Shown here: positions 35,466 through 47,357 of the stretch, in pieces
Layout: each line of letters begins with the position of its first letter
Position numbering within the stretch: position 1 is the first letter of the stretch
Assembly: GCA_014621425.1 (NCBI GenBank)
Contig: JAANBB010000080.1
Location: forward strand, 59,331-123,330
Length of the DNA: 64,000 nucleotides
Source of the DNA: Cylindrodendrum hubeiense
Lineage: Eukaryota; Ascomycota; Sordariomycetes; Hypocreales; Nectriaceae
Reading direction: 5' to 3'
Notes under the pieces: model-generated
Seen by the model: only the letters and a program-made list of their open reading frames with translations
Database searches by the model: none
Told to the model about the DNA's origin: nothing
Made by a program: the position numbers and the translations under genes

Positions 35466-35813
35466 TAGATAGATATTATTTGTATGGTTGTATAGCTAGG
35501 CGTGCAGACAATTTAACCTGTTTATCCTAATCACCAAAATAAGTTCTCATCAAACTCCTAAAATATCTCCCCGTCACTTTACTAGCAGCCATAGAAGTCA
35601 ACGCCCGTCGTTCTCCACACCACCTTTGATCAAGAAAGCTACTCAAATCGGTTGGTTCAGCCCGCCAAAGATCTGCACTGTTAACCGATGTGCGGCATTT
35701 TTTATAGTTCTCGGTCCTTGAGCATTCTGAAGATTCGGTGAAGTTTAGGTCAAAACTTTGTTGACATTGAAATTTTCCAAATTCTAGTTTAATGTATCTT
35801 TCTGCCTCCAAAA

Positions 35814-37601
35814 TCAGAGTTTTGCCATGTTGACCATAATTGTCTTCCTCTCAGTGTAGGCGCGCATGGCCTCGATTCCGTTCTCTCTTCCGATTCCAGA
35901 GCTCTTGGTACCTCCGAATGGCACAGTCAGGAAGCACAGGCTGATGCAGTTTACGCCCACCATGCCAGATTCAAAGTCAGCGGCCACCCGAAGGGCCTTG
36001 TTGATGTCCTGTGTAAAGACTCCAGCCATCAGGCCGAACTCGGTATCGTTAGCCCGAGCGATAATTTCCTCCTCAGTCTTGAACTTGTTCAGGACCGCAA
36101 CCGGGCCGAAGATTTCATTGCGGGAAATCTCTGCATCTGCATCTACACCCTCAAAGACGGTGGGTTGGATGAAAAATCCCTAGTAAAAAGTCAGCAGTTG
36201 AACATGGTGAATGTTGGAGAGTTGAGAACCGCATACCTCATTGCCAATGCGCCCACCACCAGTAAGCAGATTGCCCTGGCTTCGACCACGCTCGATAAAA
36301 CCTGTGACTCGGTCATATTGAGCTTTGTCTACCAAAGGACCAAGAGTGGTGGTGTCCGCATCGGGATCTCCCGCACCTCCAGCCTTGTCTTCCATAGCCG
36401 CTTTGTATGCAGCCACAAACTTGTCGTAGATGCCTTCTTGAACGTACACCCTACTAGCTGCGAAGCATACCTGGCCAGTGTTGGCTGTAATTGCATTAAC
36501 GCACCATGCCACAGCGTTCTCAAAATCGCAGTCATCAAAGACAACAGCGGGACTCTTGCCTCCAAGTTCCAGAGTCACTCGCTTGAGGTTGCTCTTCGCT
36601 GACATCTCCTGGATCTTGCGTCCTGTGGTTGTTGATCCAGTAAAGCTGACTTTGTTGACCTTCATGTGACTTGCGAGGAGGGCTCCGGTGCTTCCATCAC
36701 CGGACAAGATCTGGAAGACACCGGGGGGGGAAACCGGCCTCCTTGATAAGTGTTCCAAGAGCCAAAGCGGCAAAGGGAGTCTTTTCAGAGGGCTTCAGAA
36801 TAAAGGTATTTCCTGTCGCAAGAGCAGGTCCAGCCTTCATACCTAGAAGATGTTAGCCCGGTTCAAAAGAAGCAAAATAATACGTCAATTTCGTTTTCAA
36901 TGGACGTTTTAAGGAGTTGAAAACAAGACATCCAATGCGACTCACCAATATTTCCGAGGGGTCCGTTCCATGGCACGATGCCACAGGTCACGCCAAGGGG
37001 CTCATTTGTTACAATCTTAAGAAATCCATCATCGGCAGGAAACGTCTCTCCTGGAAATTTGTCTGCGTATCCCGCAAAATACCGGAATCCTTCGCCTTGT
37101 TTGGCTCTGTTAGCTGTTGACCATCTTAGCTCAAAATGTGGGGTAGCTTACACGCTAGGTTGATCTCGAAAGAACCGAATGAACCGAAGGGTGCACCCAA
37201 AGTAACTCGGGTCAGCTCAGCAAAGGTATTCCCATTGGCCTCGATCAAATCGGCCAATTTTAGCATGCAGTCGCGTCGCGTCTTGGCGGGGGTGTTTCGC
37301 CAAGTCTTGAAGGCCGTCGCCGCAGCAGCAACTGCGATGTTGACATCTTCCTCTCCAGCCAAGGCGACGTCGTTTGCTACCAGACTATCATCCCTGGGGT
37401 TGTGTACTTCGAGGGTCTTGCCGTGCTTTGACTCTACATACTGTGCAAGATGTTAGCATATTGACCTTTTCACTGAGAAGGCTGCAGGGGCTTTACCTCA
37501 TTGTTGATGAAAAGCAGCTTCGGCAAATTGTCGCGACTGTGAGGAATCTTCAATGCCTCAGTTGCAGGCTTCGCTGTCAGAGATGCGCCGAGAGAAGTCA
37601 T
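35814..37601 (-). CDS. Aldehyde dehydrogenase (NAD(P)+), with a one-base insertion in an 8-C run
   Basis: This enzyme oxidises an aldehyde to the acid. About 507 residues, the usual size. Exons as I read them are 37601-37497, 37440-37154, 37106-36946, 36842-36237 and 36179-35814; the second donor could be two bases further on. Family motifs are [38 protein letters not shown], catalytic Glu in [11 protein letters not shown], catalytic Cys in [13 protein letters not shown], and [12 protein letters not shown]. In the fourth exon, after GTLIKEAGF, the run of eight C (minus strand, 36723-36730) is one longer than the frame allows. The expected [13 protein letters not shown] continues only in the shifted frame. 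A homopolymer length error is the simplest explanation, but a true null allele is possible. It is divergent from the zinc alcohol dehydrogenase with a 533-bp shared promoter. Confidence 0.9.
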
Positions 37602-38134
37602 GGTGGAAAGATAGTGTCAAGGATTGGGCGGATATGCAGATGTCCCAGCAAGCAAGAAACCAGTGTGCTGTCGCCGAACCTTATAAAGCTACAGACAGGG
37701 TACTGTGCAGCGGGGCGCCAGCGCCCTTCGCACCTCAGTAGCACTGCTGCTAGGCAATGATTCATCCTTCCCAGAGCCTCTAGGATATTCATTTCCGCAT
37801 GAGTCGTGCAGTGACGCGAAGTGCTGCAGGTTTGACTCGGATTCCCTCAAGCGACAGGCTTAGCGCATCTTGTGGGTATGCATTGCGGGGAAGTGGATTT
37901 CCCCGCAACTGTACCTGTGACGGGAAGTTCACCAAGTTCAGGAAGTGGACACCCGTGCCTCGGGTAGTTGTTGGCCTGGCCGGAAAGACTCGCCAAGGGC
38001 TTTCGAGGGCATGCAGATCGCGGTCCGCGGGGCTTGATTGTTGTGATAAAATACATGGGCGTTCCACGCATACTGGCCCCCATGCCAGTGCAGCTCATCA
38101 ACAACCAGTCTTAACCAAACACACATTATTCAAT
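37602..38134. promoter_or_regulatory. Bidirectional promoter of aldehyde and alcohol dehydrogenase genes
   Basis: This 533 bp lies between divergent starts at 37601 and 38135. It holds a TTATAAAG box near 37681 (TATA-like for the aldehyde dehydrogenase, about 80 bases from its ATG) and the CGGTCCG palindrome at 38021. The shared region suggests co-expression of the alcohol-to-aldehyde-to-acid step. Confidence 0.5.
38021..38027. promoter_or_regulatory. CGG-T-CCG palindrome, candidate Zn2Cys6 site
   Basis: It lies 108 bases before the alcohol dehydrogenase ATG, inside a larger near-palindrome CGCGGTCCGCG. It has the same inverted CGG with one-base gap as at 30079 and 42033. Confidence 0.4.
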
Positions 38135-39242
38135 ATGACTGTCGTTGCTAATCTACCGTCCAGTATGAAGGCGGGTCAGTGGGACGTGGTATGTCCAGCT
38201 CAATCCGCACCAGTTCAGTGAATACCAACTTACACTTACAAATCAGGACCAACAAAAGGTTGTCATCAACAATGTGTCCGTCCCAGAGCCTGGTCCCAAC
38301 GAGTTCCTTGTCAAGATGCGGTCCGCGTCTCTCTGTCACAGCGACATTATGGCCATCAATGACAACAAAGAGACTGTGACGCTTGGCCACGAGGGTCTTG
38401 GTCACATTGTTTCTATGCATCCCTCAGCTCGAGACAAGGGTTTCCAAATTGGCGATGCTGTTGGTTTCCTCTATATCCTAGGCTGTTGCTTTGAATGCAA
38501 CGGTTGCATGATCCACAACCTCTTCTGCGAAACCGGCAAGCAAAAGCTCCAAGGTTTCACAACCGATGGCTTCTTCTCGGAGTATGCCGTCGTCGACTAC
38601 CACAACGCTGCCAAGTTGAATGAGAAGTTGTGGAACATGGACGCTGGCTGTGCCATCTTCTGCGCTGGAATCACCGCATTTCATTCAATCGATAGCTGTG
38701 AACTCCAGCCTGGGGACTGGTTTGGCGTTATCGGCTGCGGCGGACTTGGACAGGTTGCAACCCAGTATGCTAAAGCCATGGGCTTACGTGTTATTGGCAT
38801 TGACATCCAGGATGGAAATCTTGAGGAAACTCGGAAGCAAGGCGCGGATGCTGTCTTCAACTCAAAGGACAATCCAAACTACATCGAGGAGATACAGAAG
38901 CTTACGGGCGGAGGCGTTGCTGCGGTTGCCGTCTACACCAATTCACATAGGGCTTACCAGGCAGCGCCGTCAATTATAAAGCTGGGAGGAACTCTAATGG
39001 TCATTGGTATTCCCAAGGAGCAACTCACCGTCAGTTATATGGACATCGTGATGAAGCGATTTAAGATCAAATCGGACAACACGAGCATTCCGCAAAGAAT
39101 GGGCAAGGCAGTTGAGTTTACTGAGAAGCACGGCATCATGCCTGTTGTGGATGTGCGAGGTGGCCTCGAGGCCCTCCCAGAGATGGTTCTGGAGATGCAG
39201 GAGGGCAGGAACCGCACTCGCACAGCCGTAGTGTTTTCGTAA
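38135..39242 (+). CDS. Zinc-dependent medium-chain alcohol dehydrogenase
   Basis: This enzyme interconverts an alcohol and a carbonyl compound with NAD(P). The predicted protein has 349 residues from two exons, 38135-38188 and 38247-39242. The catalytic zinc site is seen in ASLCHSD (Cys) and GHEGLGH (His, Glu). The structural zinc loop is a Cys-x2-Cys-x2-Cys-x6-Cys set in GCCFECNGCMIHNLFC. The Rossmann loop is GCGGLGQVA, followed by the Asp-ending GIDIQDG that favours NAD over NADP. The size and CAGITAFHS helix are typical of yeast Adh-type tetrameric enzymes. It ends TAVVFS, without PTS1, so it is probably cytosolic. It shares a promoter with the aldehyde dehydrogenase, which suggests the pair turns a primary alcohol (for example from lactone or ester cleavage) into an acid. 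Confidence 0.95.
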
Positions 39243-40007
39243 ATATAGCTACCGCTCTTAATGAGACCTAAATTGAACAATTATCGTCAATAGTAAAGCA
39301 CAAGCCAGCGGAATGCCCAAAGTGACCGACTTGATTATTATGGTTACTTAAAACTATGCTAACAATAATAAAACCGCTTACGTAGGAACTTAGATACACA
39401 TCTAAGGCTTATGGAGGCAAGCGCCAACGACTTGGTTCAGAGATTTAAACCTCCAGAGCTGATTTAGGATATCATCCATTGTCTGTGTGAAGGATTGAAA
39501 GCAGTAAAAAGGCGGATGAGAAGAAGCGCTCAAACGAAGCTAAGTTAAATAAGAAGAATCGAAAAGAACAATACTATGTAATTATATATAATATGTACAT
39601 TCAAGTATTCAGCACTATATTTAATACTACACATATTGAGGTGGGCCGAAATGCACATCGGTCAAACTCAACCCAATCCATCAGCCACAGAAGGCAGGCA
39701 TAGGGTAGCGGTATCTTGAGTCGTTGGAAATTCGGGGAATAGGATCACAACCACACAATATCAATTTGTATGCGTCAGTTCTTGGTAGAATTCAATTTCG
39801 ATCCGGAAGAGCAGGACTCATGTGCACCTTCAATTTACAACAACCAGGGTTGCAGATCTCCAGGCAAATCAATGTGAGTGCATCATTGGAGATGAAGGTA
39901 TTTCGAGAGGCAACCACGAATTTGAGCAAGGATTCAGAAAAGAATAGATGAAAGAGAACAAAAGCCTCTCTGAAATGGCGGGCGCAATTGGATTGATTCT
40001 AGTTCTA
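39243..40007. other. Intergenic between convergent genes, AT-rich
   Basis: No gene seen. 39540-39640 is strongly AT-rich (TAATTATATATAATATG). Confidence 0.45.
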
Positions 40008-41841
40008 CTACAGCTTTGCCCTTGCTTGATCGGTCCCGTTCTCAATCTCGATTGCATCCCTCTTCGCCCAGTCCTTCATAACTTTGCGCTGAATTTTGCC
40101 ACTTGCGAGTTTGGGCACGGTGTCAATAAATACTACACCTCCCACCAGTCGCTTGTGTTTAGAAACACGCTTGGAGATCCAGTCTTGAACATCCCGGGGA
40201 GTAACCTTGCCCCTCGCAGATTCCTGTATGACTACGTAGGCTCGCGGCCATTCATCTCCCTTTCTGTTCAAGAGTTAATAAATAGGTTGGAAGTATGGAG
40301 ATGAAAAGGGGTGAGGGCTTACAGGGTGATACCAACCACTGCTGCATCGGCAATGTCTTCATTCTCCAAGAGAGCCGCCTCCAACTCCGCAGGGGCCACT
40401 TGAAGTGCATTGACTTTAATGAGTTCCTTGAGTAGTATTAGTTCTGCGTGCAAGTATAATCAATAGTACAAACCTTCTTGCGATCCACGATCCAGAAGAA
40501 ACCCTCTTCGTTCTGAACGGCGATGTCGCCCGTTTTTAGATATCCATCACTGTCAAAGCTTTCCGCAGTTGCCTCGTCATTTCTCCAATACTTCATGCAG
40601 ACGTTGGGTCCTCTGATGAACATCTCACCTGGTTGCCCGATGGCAACTTCCCGTCCATCGTCATCCATGAGTTTACATTCACAGTTGGGATCGAGCTGAC
40701 CAACCGACCCGGTGTCATCTTGGATGCCTCCAGGAACATGCAATGCGCCGCATGTAACCTCAGTCATGCCCCAACCTTGGTTGATTTGCATTTGGAAGCG
40801 CCTTTGACACTCATTCTGAAGCTCCCGAGACAGGGGAGCCGCACCGCACAGTACATCTTTGACGCTGGATATGTCGTACCTCGCTGTCTCTGGTCGCTTT
40901 GACAGCATGACGAGGATGGGTGGTGCGATTTGAAGACTGGTGATTCGGTACTTTCCAATGACAAATAGGAAATCTTCGTACCGAAACTCTGTAATGACGT
41001 AAATCGGAACATCGAGCTTGATGGCCATCAGAATGGTGTACATTTGGCCATAAGCGTGGTATAGAGGCAAGAATCCAACCCAACGCTCTTTTGGTCGAGA
41101 TTCGAACTTGTACGGTTTGTGGGCGTAGCGCATATAGACAGTCTGCTCGACATTGGCGATGAGGTTGTAGTGAGAGACGCAGACGCCCTTGGGAAGACCT
41201 GTTGTTCCAGAGCTGTAATTGATCGTTGCGATAGTGTTGGCTGAGTCCCGGGGGCTCAATTCAGGCCACATCCAGGCGCTGCCTTGTTCGGGGGTTCCCA
41301 TCATGGCTCGCCAGTCGGAAATTCCGTGTCGTACAGGCTCATCGGAGTCGGAGAACTGAAAGATGCGGTCCTTCGAAAGACCGGCCTGGGATGCAGCTTC
41401 TAGAATGGGCTCGAGCATCTTTGGGTGAACTAGAACTGCCTTGGCGGTTGTGTTCTTCAATTGATGAATAAGCTCTAGACGACATTATTAGCTTCTGTGG
41501 TTCTAATTTGGTGACCAAAACGACATGCCTGGGACCGTGTACGCCGGGTTGGCGCCACTAAAAATGTAGCCTGCCCCAACAATTCCCAGAAATGCAACCG
41601 GAACAAATATGGAGTTGGGGGAGCATATCATTATTACGTCTCCTTTCTGGAGACCCAAACGCTCGAGGCCAAAACCGAATCGTTTCACCCATTGAAGGAG
41701 CTGTTTGGGGGAGAGATTCTTCTCAGGGTTTTTGCTGTCGAGCCACAATGGCTCCTCTGACACCGGTCCATTTCCAAACAGATAACTGAGGACGTTTTGC
41801 TGAGGGATGTCGAGGACGGGATACGGAGACGTGACAGGCAT
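40008..41841 (-). CDS. Acyl-CoA synthetase / 4-coumarate-CoA-ligase-like enzyme with peroxisomal signal AKL
   Basis: This enzyme activates a carboxylic acid to its CoA thioester via an acyl-adenylate. The predicted protein has 557 residues from four exons, 41841-41529, 41474-40474, 40426-40323 and 40263-40008 (1674 nt in frame). AMP-binding motifs are INYSSGTTGLPKGV (P-loop), GWGMTE, GYLKTGD and VDRKKELIK, and the C-terminal catalytic lysine is in LASGKIQRK. The last residues are AKL, a strong type 1 peroxisomal signal. The first intron uses a GC donor (GCATGT, 41528-41475); the product junction NPAYTVP-ELIHQL is exactly the family sequence, so this GC-AG intron is well supported. It faces the SDR gene across a 554-bp shared promoter. 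It probably feeds an acid made by the aldehyde dehydrogenase into peroxisomal beta-oxidation (inference). Confidence 0.93.
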
Positions 41842-42395
41842 TGTGACGGCCGAGGGGGGCGAATGTTTTCAGATTCGGTCAATGACGAGCAATGGGTCTT
41901 CGGAACAGAAATTAGAATCCAAAAAAAAAACACAGTACCAGGATAGTGAAAGGTTGAAGCTACGCTTGCTCCCTAGTCATGCTATAAGCTAGGTGCTCTG
42001 TGGAAGGCGTAAGACCCTGGCCCTGGCCGTGACGGCCCGAGGCCCCGAGGAAGCTCTCGGCAGTATACTACCAAATCGCATCATTGGCGCGCTGGATACT
42101 GCGACTAAGAATGCGTCATTCCCTGGGACGCGAATTCCAGGCATATTTTGAGCTGATGGACAGGGTCGCTCAGCCGGGGCGGGGTAAACGGGAGTCCCGC
42201 ACCCGTCTCCCCCGTGCCCCGCAGAATTCACCGAGCCCGCGGCTAGATCTGGTAGTAACTAGCCACGGCTAGAAGTCATTTAGAGGCCACCGCTGAACGA
42301 ACTCCTGATGCCTGCCAGAACGTCGAAATACTCTCTAATTGCCTTCTTCGAATGCTTCAATTTGGTCAATCCATTTTTCAGAACACCAATTCATC
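41842..42395. promoter_or_regulatory. Bidirectional promoter of the CoA ligase and the SRL-ending SDR
   Basis: This 554 bp lies between divergent starts. The middle (about 41998-42250) is GC-rich and holds CGGCCCG at 42033. Both products have PTS1 ends, so this promoter appears to drive a peroxisomal pair. Confidence 0.5.
42033..42039. promoter_or_regulatory. CGG-C-CCG inverted repeat, candidate Zn2Cys6 site
   Basis: It is about 190 bases before the ligase ATG and 360 before the SDR ATG. It is the third CGGNCCG in a promoter of the catabolic block. Confidence 0.4.
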
Positions 42396-43411
42396 ATGTC
42401 CGAGCTCAAAGGTTTCGATGCCCTCTTTTCCCTCGAAGGTAAAACCGCCCTTGTCACAGGCGGCTCCAGAGGGCTTGGGCTGCACATGGCCACCGCATTC
42501 CTGCGGTCTGGCTGCTCGCTCGTCATCATCACAGCTAGGAAGCGGGAGGGAGAGCAGGGCATTGACCAAGCAGTCGACAAACTCAACAAACTGCCTGGCA
42601 TCAAAGGCAAGGCTGTAGGTATCGCGGCCAATGTAGCAAACACGGAGGATATCTTGCGCCTCACAGGTGAAGTCAAAACTCTTGTCGGGGACAGGGGCCT
42701 CAGTATTCTGGTCTGCAACGCCGGTGCCGCTTGGGGATCCCCTTTTCTCGAAGCTCCCTCTTCAAGCAGCATCAAGATCCTGGACCTAAATGTCCGTGGG
42801 GTCTTCGAATTGGTGCAAAAGTGAAGATGATACTCAACCCCATTAAAATTGCTTCAATTTACTAATTCAGAACCCTACAGATCTGTTCCGCTTATGGAGG
42901 CATCCGCATCCAAACATGACCCATCAAGAGTGTTGATTATCAGCTCAACGGCGGGTACCAATGTGCCTCACGTGGGTGATCATGGAACCATCATGTACTC
43001 GACTTCGAAGGCGGCTGTAAATGTAAGTAGGAAAGCTATACCCCTGAGCTACATCTGTTGACAATCTCATTAGCACCTGGGCCGCAACCTAGCCGTCGAA
43101 CTTGGTCCTCGCAACATCACCACCAACATCATTGCTCCAGGCTTTTTCCCTTCAAAGCTAGCACAGGGCCTTATCAATAATCTAGGTGGAATTGAGGAAC
43201 TAAGCAAGGACAACCCAGTGGGGCGACTGGGCGAGGCAGAGGATATTGCCGGCGTGGCTGTATTTCTCTGCTCCCGGGCGGGAGGTTATGTGTAAGTCCA
43301 ACAAAAGTCTACGAGGAAGATGCCAATTGCTAACTTGACCAAAGAAATGGTGTCGACATCGCAGTTGACGGTGCGGCTAGGTTATCAGCAGGGCGGCTCT
43401 CTAGGCTTTGA
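42396..43411 (+). CDS. Peroxisomal short-chain dehydrogenase/reductase (ends SRL)
   Basis: This is a classical SDR of about 265 residues. Exons are 42396-42820, 42881-43022, 43074-43291 and 43345-43411. Motifs are LVTGGSRGLGLHM (cofactor loop), VCNAGAAWG, serine in LIISSTAGT, catalytic YSTSK, and APGFFPSKL. The first acceptor is the CTACAG at 42875-42880, the only one that keeps the frame. The extreme C-terminus is LSRL, a good type 1 peroxisomal signal. The fold and the REGEQGIDQAVDKL region resemble Rhl/FabG-like and 3-oxoacyl reductase-type SDRs, so oxidation of a 3-hydroxyacyl-CoA or a ring alcohol are both possible. It is divergent from the AKL-ending ligase, so the two probably act together inside the peroxisome. 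Confidence 0.9.
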
Positions 43412-45443
43412 GACAATGGCTGGAGCAGTTATCACTTAAGAATCTTCGGATCAAGCCACTAGAAATGTGTAGATAAAGAAGAGTAATAAAACATCCTGGT
43501 AATTAGTCCCTGGGATGGCTTTTGATGTGAATGTTGTATTAATTATGTTAAAAAATAGTACATTGAATACTTAGCCCGAGCCTTGTGTCCTCTTTATAGA
43601 CGGAGTATATCATATTGGATGCACTGTCAGTTTTGGTATTTTTATTTGCACACACATCAATAGATAGAAGCGGAGAAAGCAGGGCCAGCTATGAGTCGAG
43701 TGAATTAGAATAAACGTGGCTGGGGTCCGTCTCGTGATCAAGTGTCAGTGATCTAACCCAACGGGGGTGTGGCACGCGGTGTGATGTGTTCCCACTCACT
43801 TCGTACAGCGTGTCACTGTGATATTTTTGCTACTGCTATGAAGAATACCGGTCACGCAGACTGTAGCACAAATCCAGACCACAGTTGAAGTAGAGCACGT
43901 AGGTCGTAGTCAACCGAGTCCACCGTTTATTGCAGATGCAGTGAATCACCGTCACGAACACCCCGTCATTGTTCAGTGATTTAATGCAAACAATGGAAGC
44001 AGCTCTAGCCTTGACCTCTAACCTAAGCATAACCCAATTTCAAATTTCACTCTCAGGTTGCTTCTTCTCACAAACACTATGTTTTGCTCTTCTGTCAATC
44101 TACTTCTACCGCACTATCGCTGCAGCTCGCTCATCTTTCGATCCTTACCCACCATCCCGAGAGGTAGCAACCACTAAAAACAAGAGAGTTATCAATCAAG
44201 TGCCGAAAATATGGATTACACGTGGTCCAGCGAGCGGCAGTAGATGCCGTAGGTACCAGAGCCCAGGACGCGCATTAATTATGATAGGCTAAAACGGAAT
44301 TGACGTGTGATGCCGTCTCAGAGATCCATTGTTTAGCATTGAGTCATCAACGCCAGACCCGAAAAAGGTTGACATATGAGATGGAGGCAGAAGATGAATT
44401 GAACTGCAAGAATAAGGCAACAGGGTGGAAGCTGATTAGAAAGTGTTCTACTAAGATTCATGCTTTTTGTATTTCTCAATCTGCCTCTAATCTGGACCTG
44501 CTACCGGACGCCATGGTCTTGTGAAGCAGCGAGTTCTGCATCGACAAGAGTGTCAAGAGCTAGATCATAAGGCAAATACCTTTACGGTGATTTTTATAAG
44601 TAAATAAATTGAGCAGGCATAGGTACCTCGGGCCATGACAATAGCTGAAGCTCATGGAAGGGCACCCAGTTGGGGGGACGTCTCTCGAGTGGGGGTCTGG
44701 GACGGCCGGAAACGTCCAGCCGGAAATTTCACCCAACGCGCGGTACCATCTCAGATCCCTGTTTCTCAAACACCACACCCCAGACCAGAGAGGTCTCGAA
44801 TAGTCCTAGTCCTAACTCAGGAATGAGGTACCAACTACACGGCTGAGGTTTCCCGATCCCCCTTGCTAGTCGCGTCCTTCCCCGCGTACCCCACACTTCC
44901 CCAACATCAGGCGTCTAGGCGACTCGGCGTCATCCGTCACGGGGAGACACTTGACGAAATGCGGCTACACAATTGGGCACAGACTCGTGGGTTTACTTCT
45001 CCTCGTGCCATTCCGAGTCATGGGCACCCTCCTTCTTATTCAGCTCCTGACTCGCAACTCGCCCTCTTCTCCGCTCCCACGGAGGAGCCCCATCAACATG
45101 ACCAGGTCTGATTCACTATTTTCCTGCCAGGGGCAGCATTAGCTCCGTCTTAGTCTCACTGACCGCATGGCAAGCAAGTTAGCCGTGGGATTTGCCCGGC
45201 TCAGCAATGGATGCTGTTTACCAGGTGGGAGCTGTTTGCCTAGTGGAAGATGTATACCCGGCTGCTCAGGCGATGATGCTGGCTAGCTCCAAAGTGCCTT
45301 TATTAAGAGACGATTTCTCCCACTGACTCCTCACACTACTTCCTCCTTCTCCAAGCTCGCTACAGATCCCCCTCATTCCAAATCGCCTCTCCAGTTTCAC
45401 TCACCACATTGGAACCCTCCTTCTGGCCTTGGACTCGACCACG
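43412..45443. other. Intergenic, 2 kb, upstream of BVMO-2
   Basis: No gene supported. A 107-residue frame from 43969 has a hydrophobic stretch but a non-ATG opening and no family resemblance, so I do not call it. Near 44700 GGACGGCCGGAAACGTCCAGCCGG contains close CGG/CCG triplets without the one-base gap form. The last 120 bases are C/T-rich leader of BVMO-2. Confidence 0.45.
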
Positions 45444-47357
45444 ATGTCACAATCACCACTCTCCGGCGCAGCCAATTCTGGCGAGATTGACGCCAGTCGC
45501 CGCCTTGTCAATCCCATCCACGCAGAGAGGCATGTGCGCGTTATTTGTGTTGGTGCTGGTGCCTCGGGCCTCTTGATGGCGTACAAACTCCAAAAACATT
45601 TCGACAACTTCAGTCTTCAAATGTATGAGAAGAACCCCGAAGTCTCCGGAACTTGGTATGAGAACAAATACCCTGGGTAAGTCTGCTGTCATTTTATTGT
45701 GGTATCGTTTTTGTTGCTCGTCACATGTTTCAAGTCTAACATCCAAAAGGTGCGCATGCGATGTCCCCTCACATAACTATACCTGGAGCTTCGAGCCAAA
45801 GCTTGACTGGTCTGCGGTTTACCCTCCTGCGAAAGAAATCTTCGAATACTTCGACGGCTTCGCAAACAAATATGATCTCAAGCGCTTCATCAAGACTCGG
45901 CACCAGGTTGTCGGCGCCTACTGGAACAACAGCAAAGGAGGCTACGATGTCAAGGTCAAGGATCTCGTCAGCGGTACAATCACAAGTGATCACTGCGATA
46001 TCCTAGTCAATGCCAGCGGTATTCTCAACAATTGGAAGTGGCCTGCAATCCCCGGGCTGGACAATTACAAGGGAACGCTACTACACACCGCAAACTGGGA
46101 CGACTCGGTTTCCCTGGAAGGAAAGCATGTGGGTCTCATTGGCAATGGGTAAGTTTGATCGACATATTTCCAGCATCATGATCCGTGCTAATACGTCCAA
46201 GATCTTCCGGTATCCAGGTTCTCCCAGCCATTCGCGAGAAGTGCAGCAAGGTGACGACCTTTATCCGAGAACCCACCTGGGTCTCTCCCGTTCAGGGCCT
46301 GGAACAGCACATGTATACTCAGGAGGAGCGTGATGAGTTTGTCAACAAAGCGGGCACACTTACTACCTACCGCAAGGGCATTGAAACTGGTCTCAATGCG
46401 CAATTCGGAATTTTCCTCAAGGACAACCAAGTGAACCAAAACACACACACCTATATGCTGCAACAAATGAAGGAAAAGTTAGGCAACGCATACCTCGAGG
46501 AGAAGTTGATTCCTCAGTGGAGTGTGGGATGTCGCAGACTGACCCCCGGAGTCAATTATCTCGAATCTTTGACCAAACCAAACGTCGAGGTGGTTTATGG
46601 AGAAATCAGCTCAGTCACAGAGAGAGGTCCTTTATGTGACAATGGAAATGAGTATCCTGTTGATGTTCTAATCTGCGCCACCGGATTCGACACTACATTC
46701 AAGCCACGATTCCCGGTCATCAATCCTGAGGGAGATAACCTGCAGGACAAGTGGGCTGGCGTCCCCGAATCCTACTTCGGTGTTGGAGCTGCGGACTTTC
46801 CGAATTATTTGATCTTCCTCGGTCCCAATTGCCCAATTGGAAATGGTCCTGTGCTTTCCGCCATCGAAGCCCAGGCCGACTGGATGTGCAAGATCATCGA
46901 CCGTTTCCAGACCACCAACATTGCGCAGTTCTCACCAAAGAAAGAAGCCGTGAAAGACTTCATCCAGTACAAGGATTGGTTTATGAAGCAGACTGTTTGG
47001 GCAGACTCTTGCCGATCATGGTATAAGGGTGGCGCTGATGGTCCAATTTTGGCCCTCTGGCCTGGGTCAACTCTCCACTACATCGAGTGCCTGCGCGATG
47101 TACGGTACGATGACCTTGAGATCAAGTACGCTGGCAACCGGTTTTCTTGGCTGGGTAATGGATACTCAAGGACCGAGCTTGACTCTACCGCAGACTTGGC
47201 GTACTACATTCGGGAATCAGATGACGATGCACCATTGAGCACAGCTGGACGTCGCAAGCTTCTCAGCAAGAGTGGAACAGTTAAGGAGAATGTGGATGTG
47301 GTGAGCTGGTCTAGTGGTCCTTCAGAAGTTAAACAGAAGCAGACATTTAGGCTCTAA
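45444..47357 (+). CDS. Baeyer-Villiger-type flavin monooxygenase 2 (BVMO-2)
   Basis: The predicted protein has 595 residues from three exons, 45444-45676, 45750-46148 and 46202-47357 (1788 nt in frame). The first FAD loop is CVGAGASGLLMAYK at about residue 35, with SGTWYENKYPGCACD following. The BVMO fingerprint is YKGTLLHTANWDDS, where Tyr replaces the usual Phe. It is followed by VGLIGNGSSGIQ, the NADPH loop, in which the second intron lies within the GxG. GCRRLTPGVNYLESL, CATGFDTTF and ALWPGSTLHYIECL match BVMO-1 position by position, so the two are paralogues with clear divergence. The extra C-terminal tail ends TFRL, which is not a standard PTS1. Resemblance to the MoxY/AflW type is general; cyclic, aryl or steroid ketones all remain possible substrates. 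Confidence 0.93.

Noticed and set aside
43969..44292. 107-residue frame with a hydrophobic segment
   Set aside because: Its opening is not an ATG, there is no family resemblance, and no splice or leader signals are present.
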